NCBI GenBank assembly: GCA_037974335.1 | Contig: CM075760.1 | Coordinates: 3,450,859-3,514,858 of the forward strand | Reading direction: 5' to 3' | Length of the DNA stretch: 64,000 bases | Source: Prionace glauca | Taxonomy: Eukaryota > Chordata > Chondrichthyes > Carcharhiniformes > Carcharhinidae | Shown: one piece after another, positions 33,777 to 45,237 of the stretch | Layout: each line of letters starts with the position of its first letter | Position numbering within the stretch: the stretch's first letter is position 1 | Notes under the pieces: generated by a model | The model's database searches: none | Seen by the model: only the letters and a program-made list of their open reading frames with translations | Told to the model about the DNA's origin: nothing | Position numbers and translations under genes: made by a program

Positions 33777-33986
33777 CTGAGTGAGTCCTGACTAATTCTG
33801 TCTGATTCTGATTTGCCCTGCGACTGCTGTTTCAATTTTGATCGGTTGATTTTGTTCTCCTCTGTACAAATTTAAACTGCGCCCTGAATACGTAGACAGA
33901 GCCTCACAAGTCACTTTGATCATTTCTCCTCGCACAAGTACTTCATCTGGATGGTTCACTGATACTGTCGGCTTTTTTCAGAGTCC

Positions 33987-34216
33987 CTGTAACGTGAGTA
34001 AGGAAACACGTGAATTTTAAACACATTAACACAAAAAGGGTTAATGTAGCCTCTCAGGGCGAGATGTGTTCGGCTCCCCTCTCTCCACACTCACACAAAC
34101 TCCCGCCTGCCTCTCCTGTCCAATTCTTTAAATAGAGCAGAATGTTGACATGGCTACTGTTTACTTGTCGCCGGATTTACGATGAATGTGGCAACAGAGG
34201 GTCATTAGATTGGTTC
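33987..34216. other. Unassigned sequence
   Basis: Sequence upstream (in transcription order) of exon remnant E1. No further Ig-domain exon or leader exon was recognised. Confidence 0.3.
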
Positions 34217-34272
34217 CACTGGTCGGCGCAACATCGAGGGCCGAAGGGCCTGCACTGCGCTGTAATGTTCTA
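34217..34272 (+). mobile_element. Isolated CR1-D/E tail
   Basis: About 56 bases: TGGTCGGCGCAACATCGAGG, GCCGAAGGGCCTGCACTGCG, TAATGTTCTAT. This is only the terminal UTR of a CR1 copy. Confidence 0.8.
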
Positions 34273-34590
34273 TAACTCCTTAATCCACTATTTCTAATCA
34301 AAAATATAGTTGTCTCTTTCTTGAAGTCTTCCAATGATTCAAGCTCCACCGCGCTATGGAGCAAAGAGTTCCAACAATTCACCTCCCCCACTGCGGGAAA
34401 TAATTCCTCCTCAAGTCAGCTATAAATCTACCTCCTCTCGACCTACTCGTGTGACCTCTTGTTCTAGATTGCCCGTTCAATGGAAACATTTGGTCTACGT
34501 TTACTCTATCAATCAATTTTAGAAATTTCTATACCCCGATCAGATCCCCTCTCATCCTTCTAACCTCCAGTAGCTTGTGGGGTCATTTCA
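34273..34590 (-). mobile_element. Old CR1-type LINE 3' fragment
   Basis: On minus, the ORF2 end is recognisable in drifted form: GEVNCWNSLLHSAVELESLE, then DFKKETTIFLI. Plus-strand words such as GATCAGATCCCCTCTCATCC match the same region of other copies. Confidence 0.7.
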
Positions 34591-35077
34591 CCTAACTGTC
34601 AGTTTCATCATCCAATGAACTGAGGGCCGTGCTGTTCTTCATTGAAGATGGCACGTACGTCCCATCCGAACAGAACATTTTGAAGGGGAAACTTGTCTCT
34701 GGTGAAAAAGATCTGTGATGAAAATAACAAAGGGATGCAGGATTAGTCAATTTGAGAAATACAGTTCACCAGTGACCCTGGTAGACCAGTGGTTTGTGTT
34801 CAGCGCTCCACTGGAGATTTTTGATTTGGATTCCCGCTCAGGAATATAAGATTCATTGGTCTCAGAAAACGATTAAAAATGAGTTGATTTTTATCCAAAG
34901 CAGATCGACGAAAATCAGCCGACTGACGTTTGCAAATTACTTCAGAGCTGGGAATGTCATCTGTGCAACAGTTCAAGAATAAACACAGACAGCGAAGGAC
35001 GGTGACAGGCTACAAAGCTGATGATGGGGATGGTGAGGCAAGGTAAAATCTGGATGGTACTAAGACAAACTTTACCG
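34591..35077. other. Unassigned sequence
   Basis: Nothing recognised. Confidence 0.35.
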
Positions 35078-35537
35078 TTTGAGAGGGTACAGAGGAGATT
35101 TACAAGGATGTTGCCTGGACTGGGAGGCATGCCTTATGAAGTTAGGTTGAGGGAGCTGGGACTCTTCTCCCTGGAGAGACGAAGGTTGAGAGGCGACCTG
35201 ATAGAAGTTTACAAAATGTTGAGAGGAATAGATAGGGTGGACTCTCAGGGGCTATTTCCCCGGGTTGAAGGTGCAGGGAGGGAAGTTCAGAAGTGATGTT
35301 AGGGGTAAGTTTTTCACTCAGAGGGTGGTGAGTGAGTGGAATCGGCTGCCGTCAGTGGTGGTGGAGGCGAACTCGCTGGGGTCTTTTAAAAGACTTCTGG
35401 ATGAGTATATGGGGTTTAATGAGATTGAAGGTTATAGATAGTTCTGTAGGTTGGTAGGTGTTGATGTGATCGGCGCAACTCGTGGGCCGAAGGGCCTGTG
35501 TGTGCTGTAGTGTTTTATGTTCTATGTCTATGTTCTA
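35078..35537 (+). mobile_element. CR1-D LINE 3' end
   Basis: 5'-truncated copy: [40 protein letters not shown]. The frame breaks near 35290, then FFTQRVVSEWNRLPSVVVEA-like sequence and the TTCTATG tail follow. Very similar to 13444-13998. Confidence 0.92.
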
Positions 35538-35572
35538 ACAAATGGAACATGGATAAAGCAAATTGTGAAACA

Positions 35573-35760
35573 CTGGGTAAAAGCAAATTACTGCGGATGC
35601 TGGAATCTGGAAACGAAAGAGAAAATGCTGGAAAATCTCGGCAGGTATGGCAACTTCTGTGATGAGAAGGGCTGGCATTTCGAGTCCACATGAACTTTTG
35701 CCAAAGCTCGAAACATCAGCTTATTTCTCTCCTTAGCAGGCTGGTAGACCTGCTAAAATC
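35573..35760 (+). repeat. MITE-like element, left part
   Basis: Starts with AAAAGCAAATTACTGCGGAT and GCTGGAATCTGGAAAC, followed by AGAAAATGCTGGAAAATCTC. The start is the reverse complement of the end of the copy at 46493-46657, which suggests a short element with terminal inverted repeats. The right end is not recognisable here. Confidence 0.5.
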
Positions 35761-36160
35761 ATAAAACACGCTGGTCTGGTGATGAGAGTTTCACACTGTC
35801 ACTACTCTTTTGATTACAGATCAGAAAATGAAGATTTATTGCTCTCGTTCAAAATGTGAAAACAAATATCAGTTATTTCCTAGAAGAACATAGAAATCTC
35901 AATCTCGCCTTTTGTCCCGCCCTTTCTGAAGAGAAGACCCCGAGCAAGTTCAACGTGAAGATTTCTTTGTTGTTTCAGGCAGGAAATTGGGAATTAGACG
36001 AGGTTACAATTTAAATACTGCAGGCCCATGACTGCAGCTCATTGTGCGACTGCAAATGATTTCTACACAGATTAGCATTACCTGATCCACTGAAGAAGCA
36101 GCTTCAAATTCCTGATGGCCTTTCCCAGTTCCATTGTTTCTTATTTCACCAATGAGACCA
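35761..36160. other. Unassigned sequence
   Basis: Nothing recognised. Confidence 0.35.
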
Positions 36161-37160
36161 CAAAACATAGGAACAGAATTAGGCCACTTGGCCCATCGAG
36201 ATGGCTGTTATTTTTTTCATTCCCATTGTCCTGCCTTTTCCCATAACCCCGATTCCCTTATAAGTCAAGAACCTATCTATCGCTCTCTTAAAGACACTCA
36301 ACGACCTGGTCTCCACCGCCTTCTGTGGCAGAGTTCCACAGATTCACCACTTTCTGGCTGAAGAAATTCCTCCTCATCTTTCTTTTGAAGGACCGTCCCT
36401 TTAGCCTGGGGTTCTGCCTTCTGGTTCTAGTTGTTGTTCCTACTAGTGGAAACATCTTCTCCACGTCCACTCTGTCAGGCCTCGCAGTATCCTGTAAGTT
36501 TCAATAATATCCCCCTTCATCCTGCTAAACTCCAATGAATACAGACCCAGAGTCTTCAACCATTCTCCATGTGACAAATTCTTCTTTCCGGGATCATTCT
36601 TGTCAATTTCTTTAGGACCCTTTCCTATGCTAGCATATCGTTCCTTAGCTAGAAGGCCCAACTGCTCACAATACTCCAAATGGGGCCAGACCAAAGCCTT
36701 ATACAGCCACAAAAGTACATTCCTGCTCTTGTATTCTAGCCTCTCAACATTGCTTTTGCCTTCCTTACTGCCGACTGAACTTAAATATTAAACTTAAGAG
36801 AATCTTGAATAATGACTCCCAAGTCTCTTTGTCTTTCTGATTTCCTGAGCATTTTCCCATTAACAAAATACTCTATGCCACCATTCCTCCTTCCAAAGTG
36901 CATAACCTCACACTTTTCCATATTGTATCCCATGTCACTTCTTTGATCATTCTCCTAACCCGACCAAGTCTTTCTGCAACCCCATTGCTTCCTCAATACT
37001 GCCTAAACCTCTACATTTCTTTGTATCAACTGCAAACCCTCCGAATTCCCAATAATCCCTAACAATTTGTCTTCTTTTTTCTTTTGTTTTAATGTTGTCC
37101 TTGACTTCCCTCGTCAGCCATGGATGCCTCGTCCATCCCTTTGCATGCTTTCTCCTTCTC
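36161..37160 (-). mobile_element. Old CR1-type LINE, 3' end with internal loss
   Basis: The 3' end lies at 36161 (ACATAGGAACAGAATTAGGC, CACTTGGCCCATCGAG). Coding remnants read LVWPHLEYCEQLGLLAKE and LKTLGLYSLEFSRMKGDIIE, then FFSQKVVNLWNS. Near 37080 the sequence jumps to a piece resembling the endonuclease/RT linker (CTTCCCTCGTCAGCCATGG), so a large internal part is missing. Confidence 0.75.
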
Positions 37161-37627
37161 TAATAATGCCAGTACAAAACAAAGCTGCAAAGTGTTGTAT
37201 CACGGCCAAGTGATCCAATGTGTTAAATTAAGGCTTCAGTCTCTTCTGAAACATGGGTTCGAATACCACTGCTGCCAGATTTGATTTGTGTTTCTATCTT
37301 TGCTTCTAAATTCTGGCAGCATGCATTGAATGCAGGAATGGGTACAATGTTGTTTTTGGCAGGAACAACGAAGAGAGGCAGTGCCCATGTGAACAGTTGT
37401 TGGGGTAAAGGACACGCCATGGAATGAGTGGAGTTGCACCTATAGAGAGCACACATGGGAACACAGGCTGAATGCCAAACTGCCAATATAGCAACATATA
37501 TATATACATTCATCTGCCGATGCACATTCTCATTTAAACTCAGTTTAATTAGACCTTGTATCATGTTTGAGGTGCCTTCACCATTACTCCATTCTAGCAA
37601 TGGTCAAAAGAGCAACGTGAGGTAGAT
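37161..37627. other. Unassigned sequence
   Basis: Nothing recognised; a minus-strand frame of 125 codons (37223-37600) has no domain and is likely chance. Confidence 0.35.
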
Positions 37628-37984
37628 TCATACAGTCATCGAGGTTTACAGCATGGAAACAGGCCCTTCAGCTCAACTTATCCATGCCGCCCCTTTTCTA
37701 ACCCCTAAGCCTGTACCAATTGCCCGTGTTTGGCCCATATCCCTATACATCCTTTCTATAATAGGGTGACCAGAATTGTACACAGTATTCCAAGTGTAGC
37801 CTTAACAATGTCTTGTACAACTTCAATAAGATGTTCCAACTCCTGTAGTCACTGTTCTGACCAATGAAACCAAGCGTTCTGAATGTCTCCTGCATCACTC
37901 TGTCAACTGTGACTCCACTTTTAAAGAGCTATTAACCCTGTACCCCTAGATCTCATAGTTTTATAACTCTCCTCTACGCCCTGC

Positions 37985-38078
37985 CATTAAACCGGGGCAA
38001 GTCCTGCCCCGCATTTAAACCGGGGCAAGTCCTGCCCCGCATTTAAACCGGGGCAAGTCCTGCCCCGGTTTAAATTAC
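37985..38078. repeat. 28-bp hairpin-forming tandem repeat, three units
   Basis: Three units of ACCGGGGCAAGTCCTGCCCC plus GCATTTAA. Each unit holds GGGGCA / TGCCCC arms around AGTCC. The last unit ends GGTTTAAA instead, so its arms extend to AAACCGGGGCA / TGCCCCGGTTT. It lies inside the old LINE. Confidence 0.9.
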
Positions 38079-39230
38079 TAAAATGCATCACCTCGCATTT
38101 ATCTAAATTAAATTCCATCTGCCATTCACCAGCCCAGTGCCTCAATTGACCAAGACTCCCTTACAACCCAAAATAACTTTCTTCAACAGCTACACTGCCC
38201 TCAAATACCTTTTTGGTTATCCCTTCAAAAAAAAATCAGTCAAATTTGTGAGACATGATTTTACACTCACAAATCCATGCTGACTGTCCCTAATCATTCA
38301 TTGTGTCTGTAAATGCCTTTAGATCCTGTCTCTCAAAATATCTTCTAACAACTTAACCACAGATGTGAAGCTCATTGGCCTGTAGTTCCCAGGCTTTTCC
38401 CGAAGCACAACACTTGCCATCATCCAATCTTTATGCACCTCAACTGCGGCTGTGGATGATTCAAACATCTTTGCTAGGGGAGCCACAATTTCCTCCCTCG
38501 CCTCCAACAATGTCCTGGGATGCACTTCATCAGGTCCCGGAGATTTATCTACATTGATGCGCTTTCAGACTTCACTGACCTCCCTCTCTGTTATTTGTAC
38601 ACCCTTCAAGTCATCACTATTTAATTCCTCACTTTCCCTAACTTCCACGCCTTTCTCAACAGTAAATACTGATGAGAAAGGCGTGATTGTATCTCACCCA
38701 TCTCTATCCACGTATAGATGGCCTTGTTGACCCTTAAGAGGCCTGACTCTCTCCCTAGTGACTTTTTTGCCCTCGATGTATTTGTGGAAGCTCTTTGGAT
38801 TTTCCTTTGTCTTATCTGCCAAAACAATCACGTGTCCAATTTTTGCTCTCCTTATTTCTTTCTTAACTCTACTCCTGCACTCTGTAAACTCTTCAGGGGC
38901 CCCATTTGATTCCAGCTGCCTATCTATGTCATATGCCTCCTTCTTCTTCTTCTCCAGAGCCTCAATAACCGAGTCATCCAGGTTTCCCTACTTCAACCAA
39001 CATTACCCTTCTCTGTAAGGGGAATGTGCTTACCCTGAACCCTGATTAACACACTTTTCAAAGCCTCCCACTTACCAGACGTCCCTTTGCATTCCCGTAG
39101 ATACGCCCAATTAACTGTTGGAAAGTTCTTGTCTGATACCATCAAAATTGGTCATGCCCCAACTTAGAATTTTATTTTTTGGGCCAGACCAAACATTCTC
39201 CGTAGGTGACTTAAAGCTAATGGAATTATG

Positions 39231-39290
39231 GTCACTGGTCCCAAAGTGATCCCTCACTTTGGTCCCAAAGTGATCCCTCATTCCTATCAC
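39231..39290. repeat. Short tandem duplication in the LINE endonuclease
   Basis: GGTCCCAAAGTGATCCCTCA occurs twice about 27 bases apart. In the LINE frame this doubles the block RDHFGT. Confidence 0.85.
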
Positions 39291-40290
39291 TTGCCCTTCC
39301 TTACTTCCCAAGTGGAGGTCACATTTTGCCTCCTCTCTAGTCGGTCCATCCACATATTGAATGAGAAATTCCTCCTGAATGCACTCAAGAAATTTCTCTC
39401 CATCCAAGCTTCTAATACTATGGCTGTCCCAGTCAATGTTGGGCAAGTTAAAATCTCCTACTATTAACACCCCATATTTCTCGGAGCTATCTGTAATCTT
39501 CTTATATATTTCCTCCTCCATTTCCCGCCAACTATTTTGGGGTGTATAGTACAAGCCCATCAAAGTGGTATCCCCCTTCTTATTTCTCAGTTCTACCCAT
39601 TTTGATTCAGCGGACGAGCCCTTGGGTATATTTCCATTCAGTAATGCCTTGATGTTTGCCTTAATCAAAAGTGCAACCCCCCTCCTCTCTTGCTTCGTAT
39701 TCCATCTTCCTACAGAACCTGTATTCTGGAATATTGAGTTGCCAGTGCTGTTCCTCCCTTAGCCCTGTTTCAATTGTGGCTACAATATCCCAGTTCAATG
39801 TACCCATCCACACCCTGGGAACATCTGCCTTGCCCGTCAGGCCTCTTCCATTGAAATAAGTGCAATTTAAACTAGGCTTCCTTGCTCTACGTCTTGCCAT
39901 TGCCTGATCTGTCTAGGACCAAGATTACTGACGCTGCCTTTATTATTTAATGTGTTTTATTTAACCTCTGTGCCGTCCTCAACCTTCCCTAATGTTTCCT
40001 TATTGCTTTGCGAACCACACCCACTACCAAACTAGTTTAAGCATACCTAAGTGACTCTAGCAAATCTCCCCACCAGGATATTCGTCTCCCTCCAATTCAA
40101 CTGCAACACATCCCTTTGAGCCGGTCACCCCTTCCCCAGAAGAAATCCCAATGATCCAAAAATCTAAATCCATGCCCCCTGTACCAGCTCTCAAGCCACG
40201 CCTTCATCTGCCTAATCTTCCTATTCCTACTCTCACTCGCACGTGGCACCAGTAGTTGTCCAGATGCCCAATAAATTCAGGCCTTGACGG

Positions 40291-40822
40291 TGCTGCGCAG
40301 GGCTCAATATCTATATACTTAAATTGAAGAACGCTCAGTCTTACAGGTGTGCCGGTCAAATACACACCCACAGTAAATGAAGAGATTCAGTTCAATTGAA
40401 TCTGGATTGAATTTAATGGCGAGATCATTGGTTTTGTTCTGGGTATAATGTTAAAAATTCCTATGCATGAATATCGCTAAGTCAATCACTGGAGTAGACT
40501 GAACGCTGAATATGTGTTAACCAAACACACGGGTTACTTTTAAGTCGAAGCCGTCTGTTAAAATGAAAATGAATAACAGCATGAATCAAGTGTTGTGTTG
40601 CATCACTTTCGGTCAATATGATCTAAAGGCAATGGCAAAATAACGAATAGTCGTAATATTCAAAGAAAAAAATCCATGAACTCTATTTCAAGCAATATAT
40701 TTCTACAGTTTTCTAAATTGAACAGACTTTACCATTTTTACTAATGCTGTGTTTGTATATAATAATTTGTAAATACATTCTCTTCAGCAAAGGACATTGA
40801 AATATTTGGAAAACACGTTGAA
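40291..40822. other. Unassigned AT-rich sequence
   Basis: Nothing recognised. Confidence 0.35.
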
Positions 40823-41992
40823 ATATAAGAACATAAGAAATAGGAGCAGGAGTAGGCCATCTAGCCCTTCGAGCCTGCCCCGTCATTCAATAAGATCATG
40901 GCTGATCTGTCGTGGCTCAGTTCCACATTCCAGCCCTCTCCCCATAACCCTTAATCCCCTCTCTTATCAAAAACCCATCAACCCGCTTCTTGAAAATATT
41001 TAGCGAGGCAGCCTCCACCACTTCAACGGGTAGAGAATTCCAGAGATTCACCACCCTTTGAGTGAAGACGTTCCTCCTCAACTCCGTTCTAAAACGCCCC
41101 CCTTTATCTTGAGGCTGTGCCCCCTAGTCCTACTGTCTTTTTTGAGAGGAAGAGTCTCTCCATCTCTATCCTATCCATCCCATTCATTATCTTATACGTC
41201 TCAATGAGATCTCCCCTTATTCTTCTAAACTCCAACGAGTACAAGCCTAGTTCATTCAGCCTCTCCTCATAGTTCAACCCCCTCAACTCTGGTATCAGCC
41301 TAGTAAACATCCTCTGCACTCCCTCCAAGGCCAAAATATCTTTGCGTAAGTACAGCGCCCAAAACTGCACACAGTACTCCAGCTGCGGTCTCACCAATGC
41401 CCTATACAGCTGCAGCAAGACCTCCCTACTTTTATATTCAATCCCCCTCGCTATGAAGGCCAGCATCCCATTCGCCTTCCTGACCACCTGCTGCACCTGC
41501 AAGCTGGGTTTTTGCGACTCATGCACAAGGACCCCGAGGTCCCTCTGCACCGTCGCCTGCTGCAGTTTTTCGCCACGTAAGTAATAGTCCTTCCTACCAT
41601 TCTTCCTTCCGAAGTGGACCACTTCGCACTTGCCAACATTAAATTCCATTTGCCATTTCGTGGCCCATTCGCCCAGCCTATCTAGATCCTTCTGCAGACT
41701 CTCCACACCCTCCGCACAATTTGCCGTTCCCCCAATCTTGGTGTCATCCGCAAATTTCGACACCCTACACTCGGTTCCCTCCTCCAGATCATCTATATAA
41801 ATGGTAAACAGCTGAGGCCCCAGCACCGACCCCTGGGGCACTCCACTAGTCACCATCCGCCAATCCGAATAGCACCCGTTGACCCCCACTCTCTGCCTCC
41901 TATTTGACAACCAATCCTCTATCCACGCTAACACACTACCCCCAACTCCAAGTCCCCTGACCTTCTGCAATAACCTCTTATGAGGTACTTTG
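40823..41992 (-). mobile_element. CR1-A LINE, reverse transcriptase to tail
   Basis: 5'-truncated within the reverse transcriptase. The frame 41970-41104 reads GLGVGGSVLAWIEDWLSNRR, TSGVPQGSVLGPQLFTIYID and KFADDTKIGG, to LEYCVQFWALYLRKDILAL. A frame break lies near 41140. The 3' UTR and TTCTTATG tail end at 40823-40840. A young copy. Confidence 0.94.
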
Positions 41993-42755
41993 TCATATTT
42001 TCAATGTTCAGATCAAAATGAACGAAAAGGAATCGACAGTGGTGGTACAGTGGTCTTTTCATCTCCCAAATGAATCACTGAGACATTGAGGACAAATCAT
42101 TCTCTCATACATTACTCTCAATTTACATTGTAATTATTGAGACTATCATCGTCCATGGGCTTAAATGTACAGAGGGAGAAAAGTCCCTCTTGTTACAATA
42201 GACAGTGACTTTGTAATTATTTTCACGTAGAATTCCCCTTTGTGGGTGTTTCTTTGAAGACAGTCAATATTTTGTTTTTACATATCACTACCTAAAACTC
42301 CTTGGAAATAATCATTGGGATCCACTGTGATATCACAACAACAGACTTTCCGATTAATTCTTAATCACGGATTTATACAATGACTCATGTTTTTTTGGGG
42401 GTGTTCATGTCTCTAATGAGCAATTACGGTTACTTTCAGTTTCCACTTGATTTCTGCCAGGATGACAGGCCTTGAACCTCCGTTAAAATTAATGTTGTGG
42501 TGCTTTCAATACATTTTTGAGGGAATATCAATCATGGTTATATTCCGGGAACTATGTTGGAGATCCGCTAAAACCTCCAAAGAACATTACAGCCCGGGAG
42601 TAGGTCCTTGACCCTCCATCCAGCCTTCCAAGCCGGCACCGACCACGCTGTCCTAAACTGGGCAAAAGCCCCGCATCCTCTATTCCCATTCTATTCATAC
42701 AGTTAACAAGACTCCCCCTTGAAAGCCACAAACACCCTTAAATGTCACAGAAATT
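41993..42755. other. Unassigned sequence
   Basis: AT-rich; no gene or known repeat recognised. Confidence 0.35.
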
Positions 42756-42837
42756 TGTCAGCAGTGGGATTAGAATCCACTGCTCCATAGAGACTGGAGG
42801 CTAAATCCAGTGCGTTAGACGGCTGGGCCACGCTACC
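42756..42837 (-). tRNA. tRNA-Leu(UAG)-like gene, probably decayed
   Basis: Minus-strand 82-base cloverleaf-like sequence: acceptor GGTAGCG, A box GTGGCCCAGCCGTCTAACGC, anticodon arm CTGGA-TTTAGCC-TCCAG with anticodon TAG, a leucine-type long variable arm, and T arm GTGGATTCTAATCCCAC. Against the normal vertebrate tRNA-Leu(UAG), the acceptor 3' strand (TGCTGAC) has mismatches, base 37 is C rather than G, and the B box GGTTCGAATCC has become GGATTCTAATCC. No T-run terminator follows closely. It could be a tRNA pseudogene or the head of a tRNA-derived repeat. Confidence 0.7.
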
Positions 42838-43049
42838 TGGCATGAAAACTTCTTTTGTTTTCTTGCACTAACAAAATCACTAGCGACATTTGGTGATTTC
42901 GGAAAAAACACAATACCTGTCGAATAAAACAAATCTTTTCAGACACGACTGTGTTCTCAATTTAAACAGCGACGACAGAAATATCCTTGCTGTTGGCTTC
43001 ATTTCCAACCTGTTCATCCATCAAATTTTCGAAATACTTTGATGCTTCT
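42838..43049. other. Unassigned spacer
   Basis: Nothing recognised. Confidence 0.3.
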
Positions 43050-43345
43050 TAGAATCCCTACCTCGAAGAAGGAGATCACTCGGCCCATCGAGTCTGCACC
43101 GACCAGGATCCCAACATCCCCTATCTCCGTAGCACCACGTATTTAGCCTGCTGGATCTCCTGACACCGAGGGGAAATTTACCCATGGCCAATCAGCCTAA
43201 CCAGTAGATCTTTGGACTGTGGGAAGAAACCAAAGCACCCGGAGGAAACAGCTACAGAAACGGATGCACAAACTCCAAACAGACAATGACCCAAGGCCAA
43301 GAATCCAACCTAAGTCCCAGGCGCTGTGAGACGGTAGTGCTAAAG
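43050..43345 (-). mobile_element. tRNA-type SINE
   Basis: Minus-orientation copy: TCGGCCCATCGAGTCTGCAC at the 3' side, TTTGGACTGTGGGAAGAAAC in the middle, GGCGCTGTGAGACGGTAGTG at the head. A C-rich run follows at 43363-43372. Confidence 0.88.
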
Positions 43346-44929
43346 GTGCCCCCTCCAACTCCCCCCCCCCCCAACCCCCAAGTCCCGACGCTCCATTTCT
43401 TTACTCTTCAGGGAACACCTGGAATCTCCCTGCAGGTAACGAATCCGAGGTTAACTGGCAAACTTGACAACCATGGCTTTCCGCAAAATAAATTCATGGA
43501 CCCAGTAGAAAACTTTCTCTGGTTACTTTTTTCACTAACATCGCGATCACATATTCAGCCAATGGCCGACATGGCAAATGTTCCTGCTGCTTTCAGGAAC
43601 TTCCAACACATCACATCATTTAATGTTTTCCCCTCGGTTTATTTCATTTGAGACTTCAAATTTCCCTGTTCATTAATTTGTGGTATGGACCTGCAATTCT
43701 GGCACTTAAAAAAAATGCACAAAATAAGGGCATCAAATGAGGAATTGTTTTCATGGCTCAACTGGAACGATAAAGGAATTGAAACATGAATCAATGTAGT
43801 AGAGCAGCCGATAAGTGTGTGCGAAGGAGGGGCAATCCAATTTCGTCCACGGTCAACACTCAACCTTCAAGTACAAAACCGGAAGTAACCTTTTGGCCCG
43901 GCGTTGGCGAGTTCACCTTTAGGAGAAACAGTAAAATTTTAAGTCATTAAGTACAAGAGTGAGAGACAATGATACATAAACACATCTAATGCGGAATACA
44001 ACATAACATGAAGTGAATTGATTGCTCTTAAAATGTGAGAAGGTTCCTTTTTTTCGAATGTTAACCTCCAAAAATGGCGGACCATGCAGCCGCAATGTTC
44101 ATGTGTTTCCCCGAGACTTTTCTCAAATCGTAAACCGCCTTTTCTCACTGAACTCCAGCTTCCACAGAGCCAGTTCTGATTTCACGTTCAAAATGTCACG
44201 CTTTCACGTTTTCTTCTAAGCATTCCTTTCTTCCGGTTGTCTATATTTAAAAAAAAACACCCCAGGATTTCTAAATTATTCTTTCAAATATAGGTTTTCC
44301 CCCACTTCTCACACGCATCCATGTTTTACATCTCCCCTAAAGGATTAGTTTGTCATGGTATTTGAACTAGTTGTTCACAGTTGCGTAAACTATCAATTCG
44401 TACGTTATGATGTCACCCAACTTTTGATATACTTATAACTTCCACTTTCCCACTTCAAATCTGGCTACTGCACCTAATCTATTTAAGTCAGCCTTCTCCT
44501 CGGCTCTGCCAGTTTTAAATGAACAGTTATCTTCTGCTTTTATCTCTGTTCTGGTTTTGTTAACACAGGCTTCTCGAAACTTTTCTTCAGTCCTTTAGTT
44601 TTCTTTTTTTGTGGAACTATGGTTATGCATTTATTCCTTCACAATTACTCCATCCTATGGCATTCCTCTCACAAAGCTGAGAGAGATGTTCCATTTCTAT
44701 CTTTTTGAACCAACCCTCGTAGCTTCCAGTTAAATTAAGCACAAAAACCTTTCCACCTAAAAAGGGTCTCCATTGGCTAAACAGTGACTTCTGCTTCTGT
44801 CATTGTGATCATGTTTCTCTCCGAACCCTCTCTGAGCACAATACAGTCATTGTTAGAAAGGAAATAAAAACCCATACGTATGACATACTTGTCCAGTCGA
44901 AATGCCCTTCGTTACACAGGAATACTTAA
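43346..44929. other. Unassigned sequence downstream of the IgM membrane exons
   Basis: About 1.6 kb; no gene recognised. An AATAAA on the minus strand (about 44628-44633) lies some 300 bases beyond the M2 stop and could serve the membrane transcript. Confidence 0.35.
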
Positions 44930-45025
44930 TTAATCGCACTTAAAATAATGTTGTATTTCTAATGCATTGCAAAACAAATATAAATCGTTCGAAGCAAGTC
45001 TTGGTTTTCGAACAATATACTTTAC
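44930..45025 (-). CDS. IGHM: IgM membrane exon 2 (M2), probable, with extended tail
   Basis: A strong acceptor (pyrimidine-rich ...TTTCTTTTCAG, about 45026-45040) precedes GTA AAG, that is Val-Lys, in the phase needed after M1 (phase 0). In many vertebrates the IgM cytoplasmic tail is only a few residues ending in VK. Here the next codon is TAT, so translation would continue for 31 residues in all (VKYIVRKPRLAS...) to TAA at 44930-44932. The intron to M1 would be 212 bases, a normal size. The residues after VK resemble no tail I know, so either the tail is truly long or a stop has been lost by mutation. Confidence 0.5.
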   Translation of the reverse strand, partial: VKYIVRKPRLASNDLYLFCNALEIQHYFKCD

Positions 45026-45237
45026 CTGAAAAGAAATTGTATTGGGAATATTTATTGAATATGTCAACTTATTCACATGGTACCGATTGACCAATTCAAA
45101 TCTGATACTGAGGAGGAATTATCCTTCTATTAAATTATATTGTTCATTGTTTGCATCTCAACTTACGACTAAAGTGTACACTGAACAGTCTAGCGAACGT
45201 GTGGGAAGTCATGTGTACTGTGGAAATTTGATACTAC

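Larger units (their letters stand above)
32976..33986 (-). pseudogene. Fc-receptor-like Ig-domain exon remnant (E1), split by a CR1
   Basis: Upstream half (33777-33986): acceptor GTTACAG, then TVSVNHPDEVLVRGEMIKVT and CEALSTYSG, GEQNQPIKIETA. An extra A in an A-run near 33972 shifts the frame. Downstream half (32976-33103): INPLGFGS, a TAG, then KKMVSQGEIISERSDKVQLT. The second Ig cysteine is lost, and the donor GT has become AT. The middle is occupied by a CR1-A copy which itself contains a SINE. Confidence 0.75.
37628..40290 (-). mobile_element. Old CR1-type LINE with endonuclease and reverse transcriptase remnants
   Basis: Minus orientation. The 3' end (GAGGTTTACAGCATGGAAAC, AGGCCCTTCAGCTCAACTTA) is near 37628. 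Reverse transcriptase remnants are at 38319-38525 (PGNYRPMSFTSVVKLLEDIL). The endonuclease is at 39111-39900 (YYTPQNSWREMEEEIYKKI, GVLIVGDFNLPNIDWDS, TSDHNSISF). The 5' border near 40290 shares a GGCACCAGT...CCCAATAAATTC block with the 5' border of the copy at 26970. Many stops and slips. Two local tandem duplications lie inside it (37985-38078 and 39231-39290). Confidence 0.85.
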
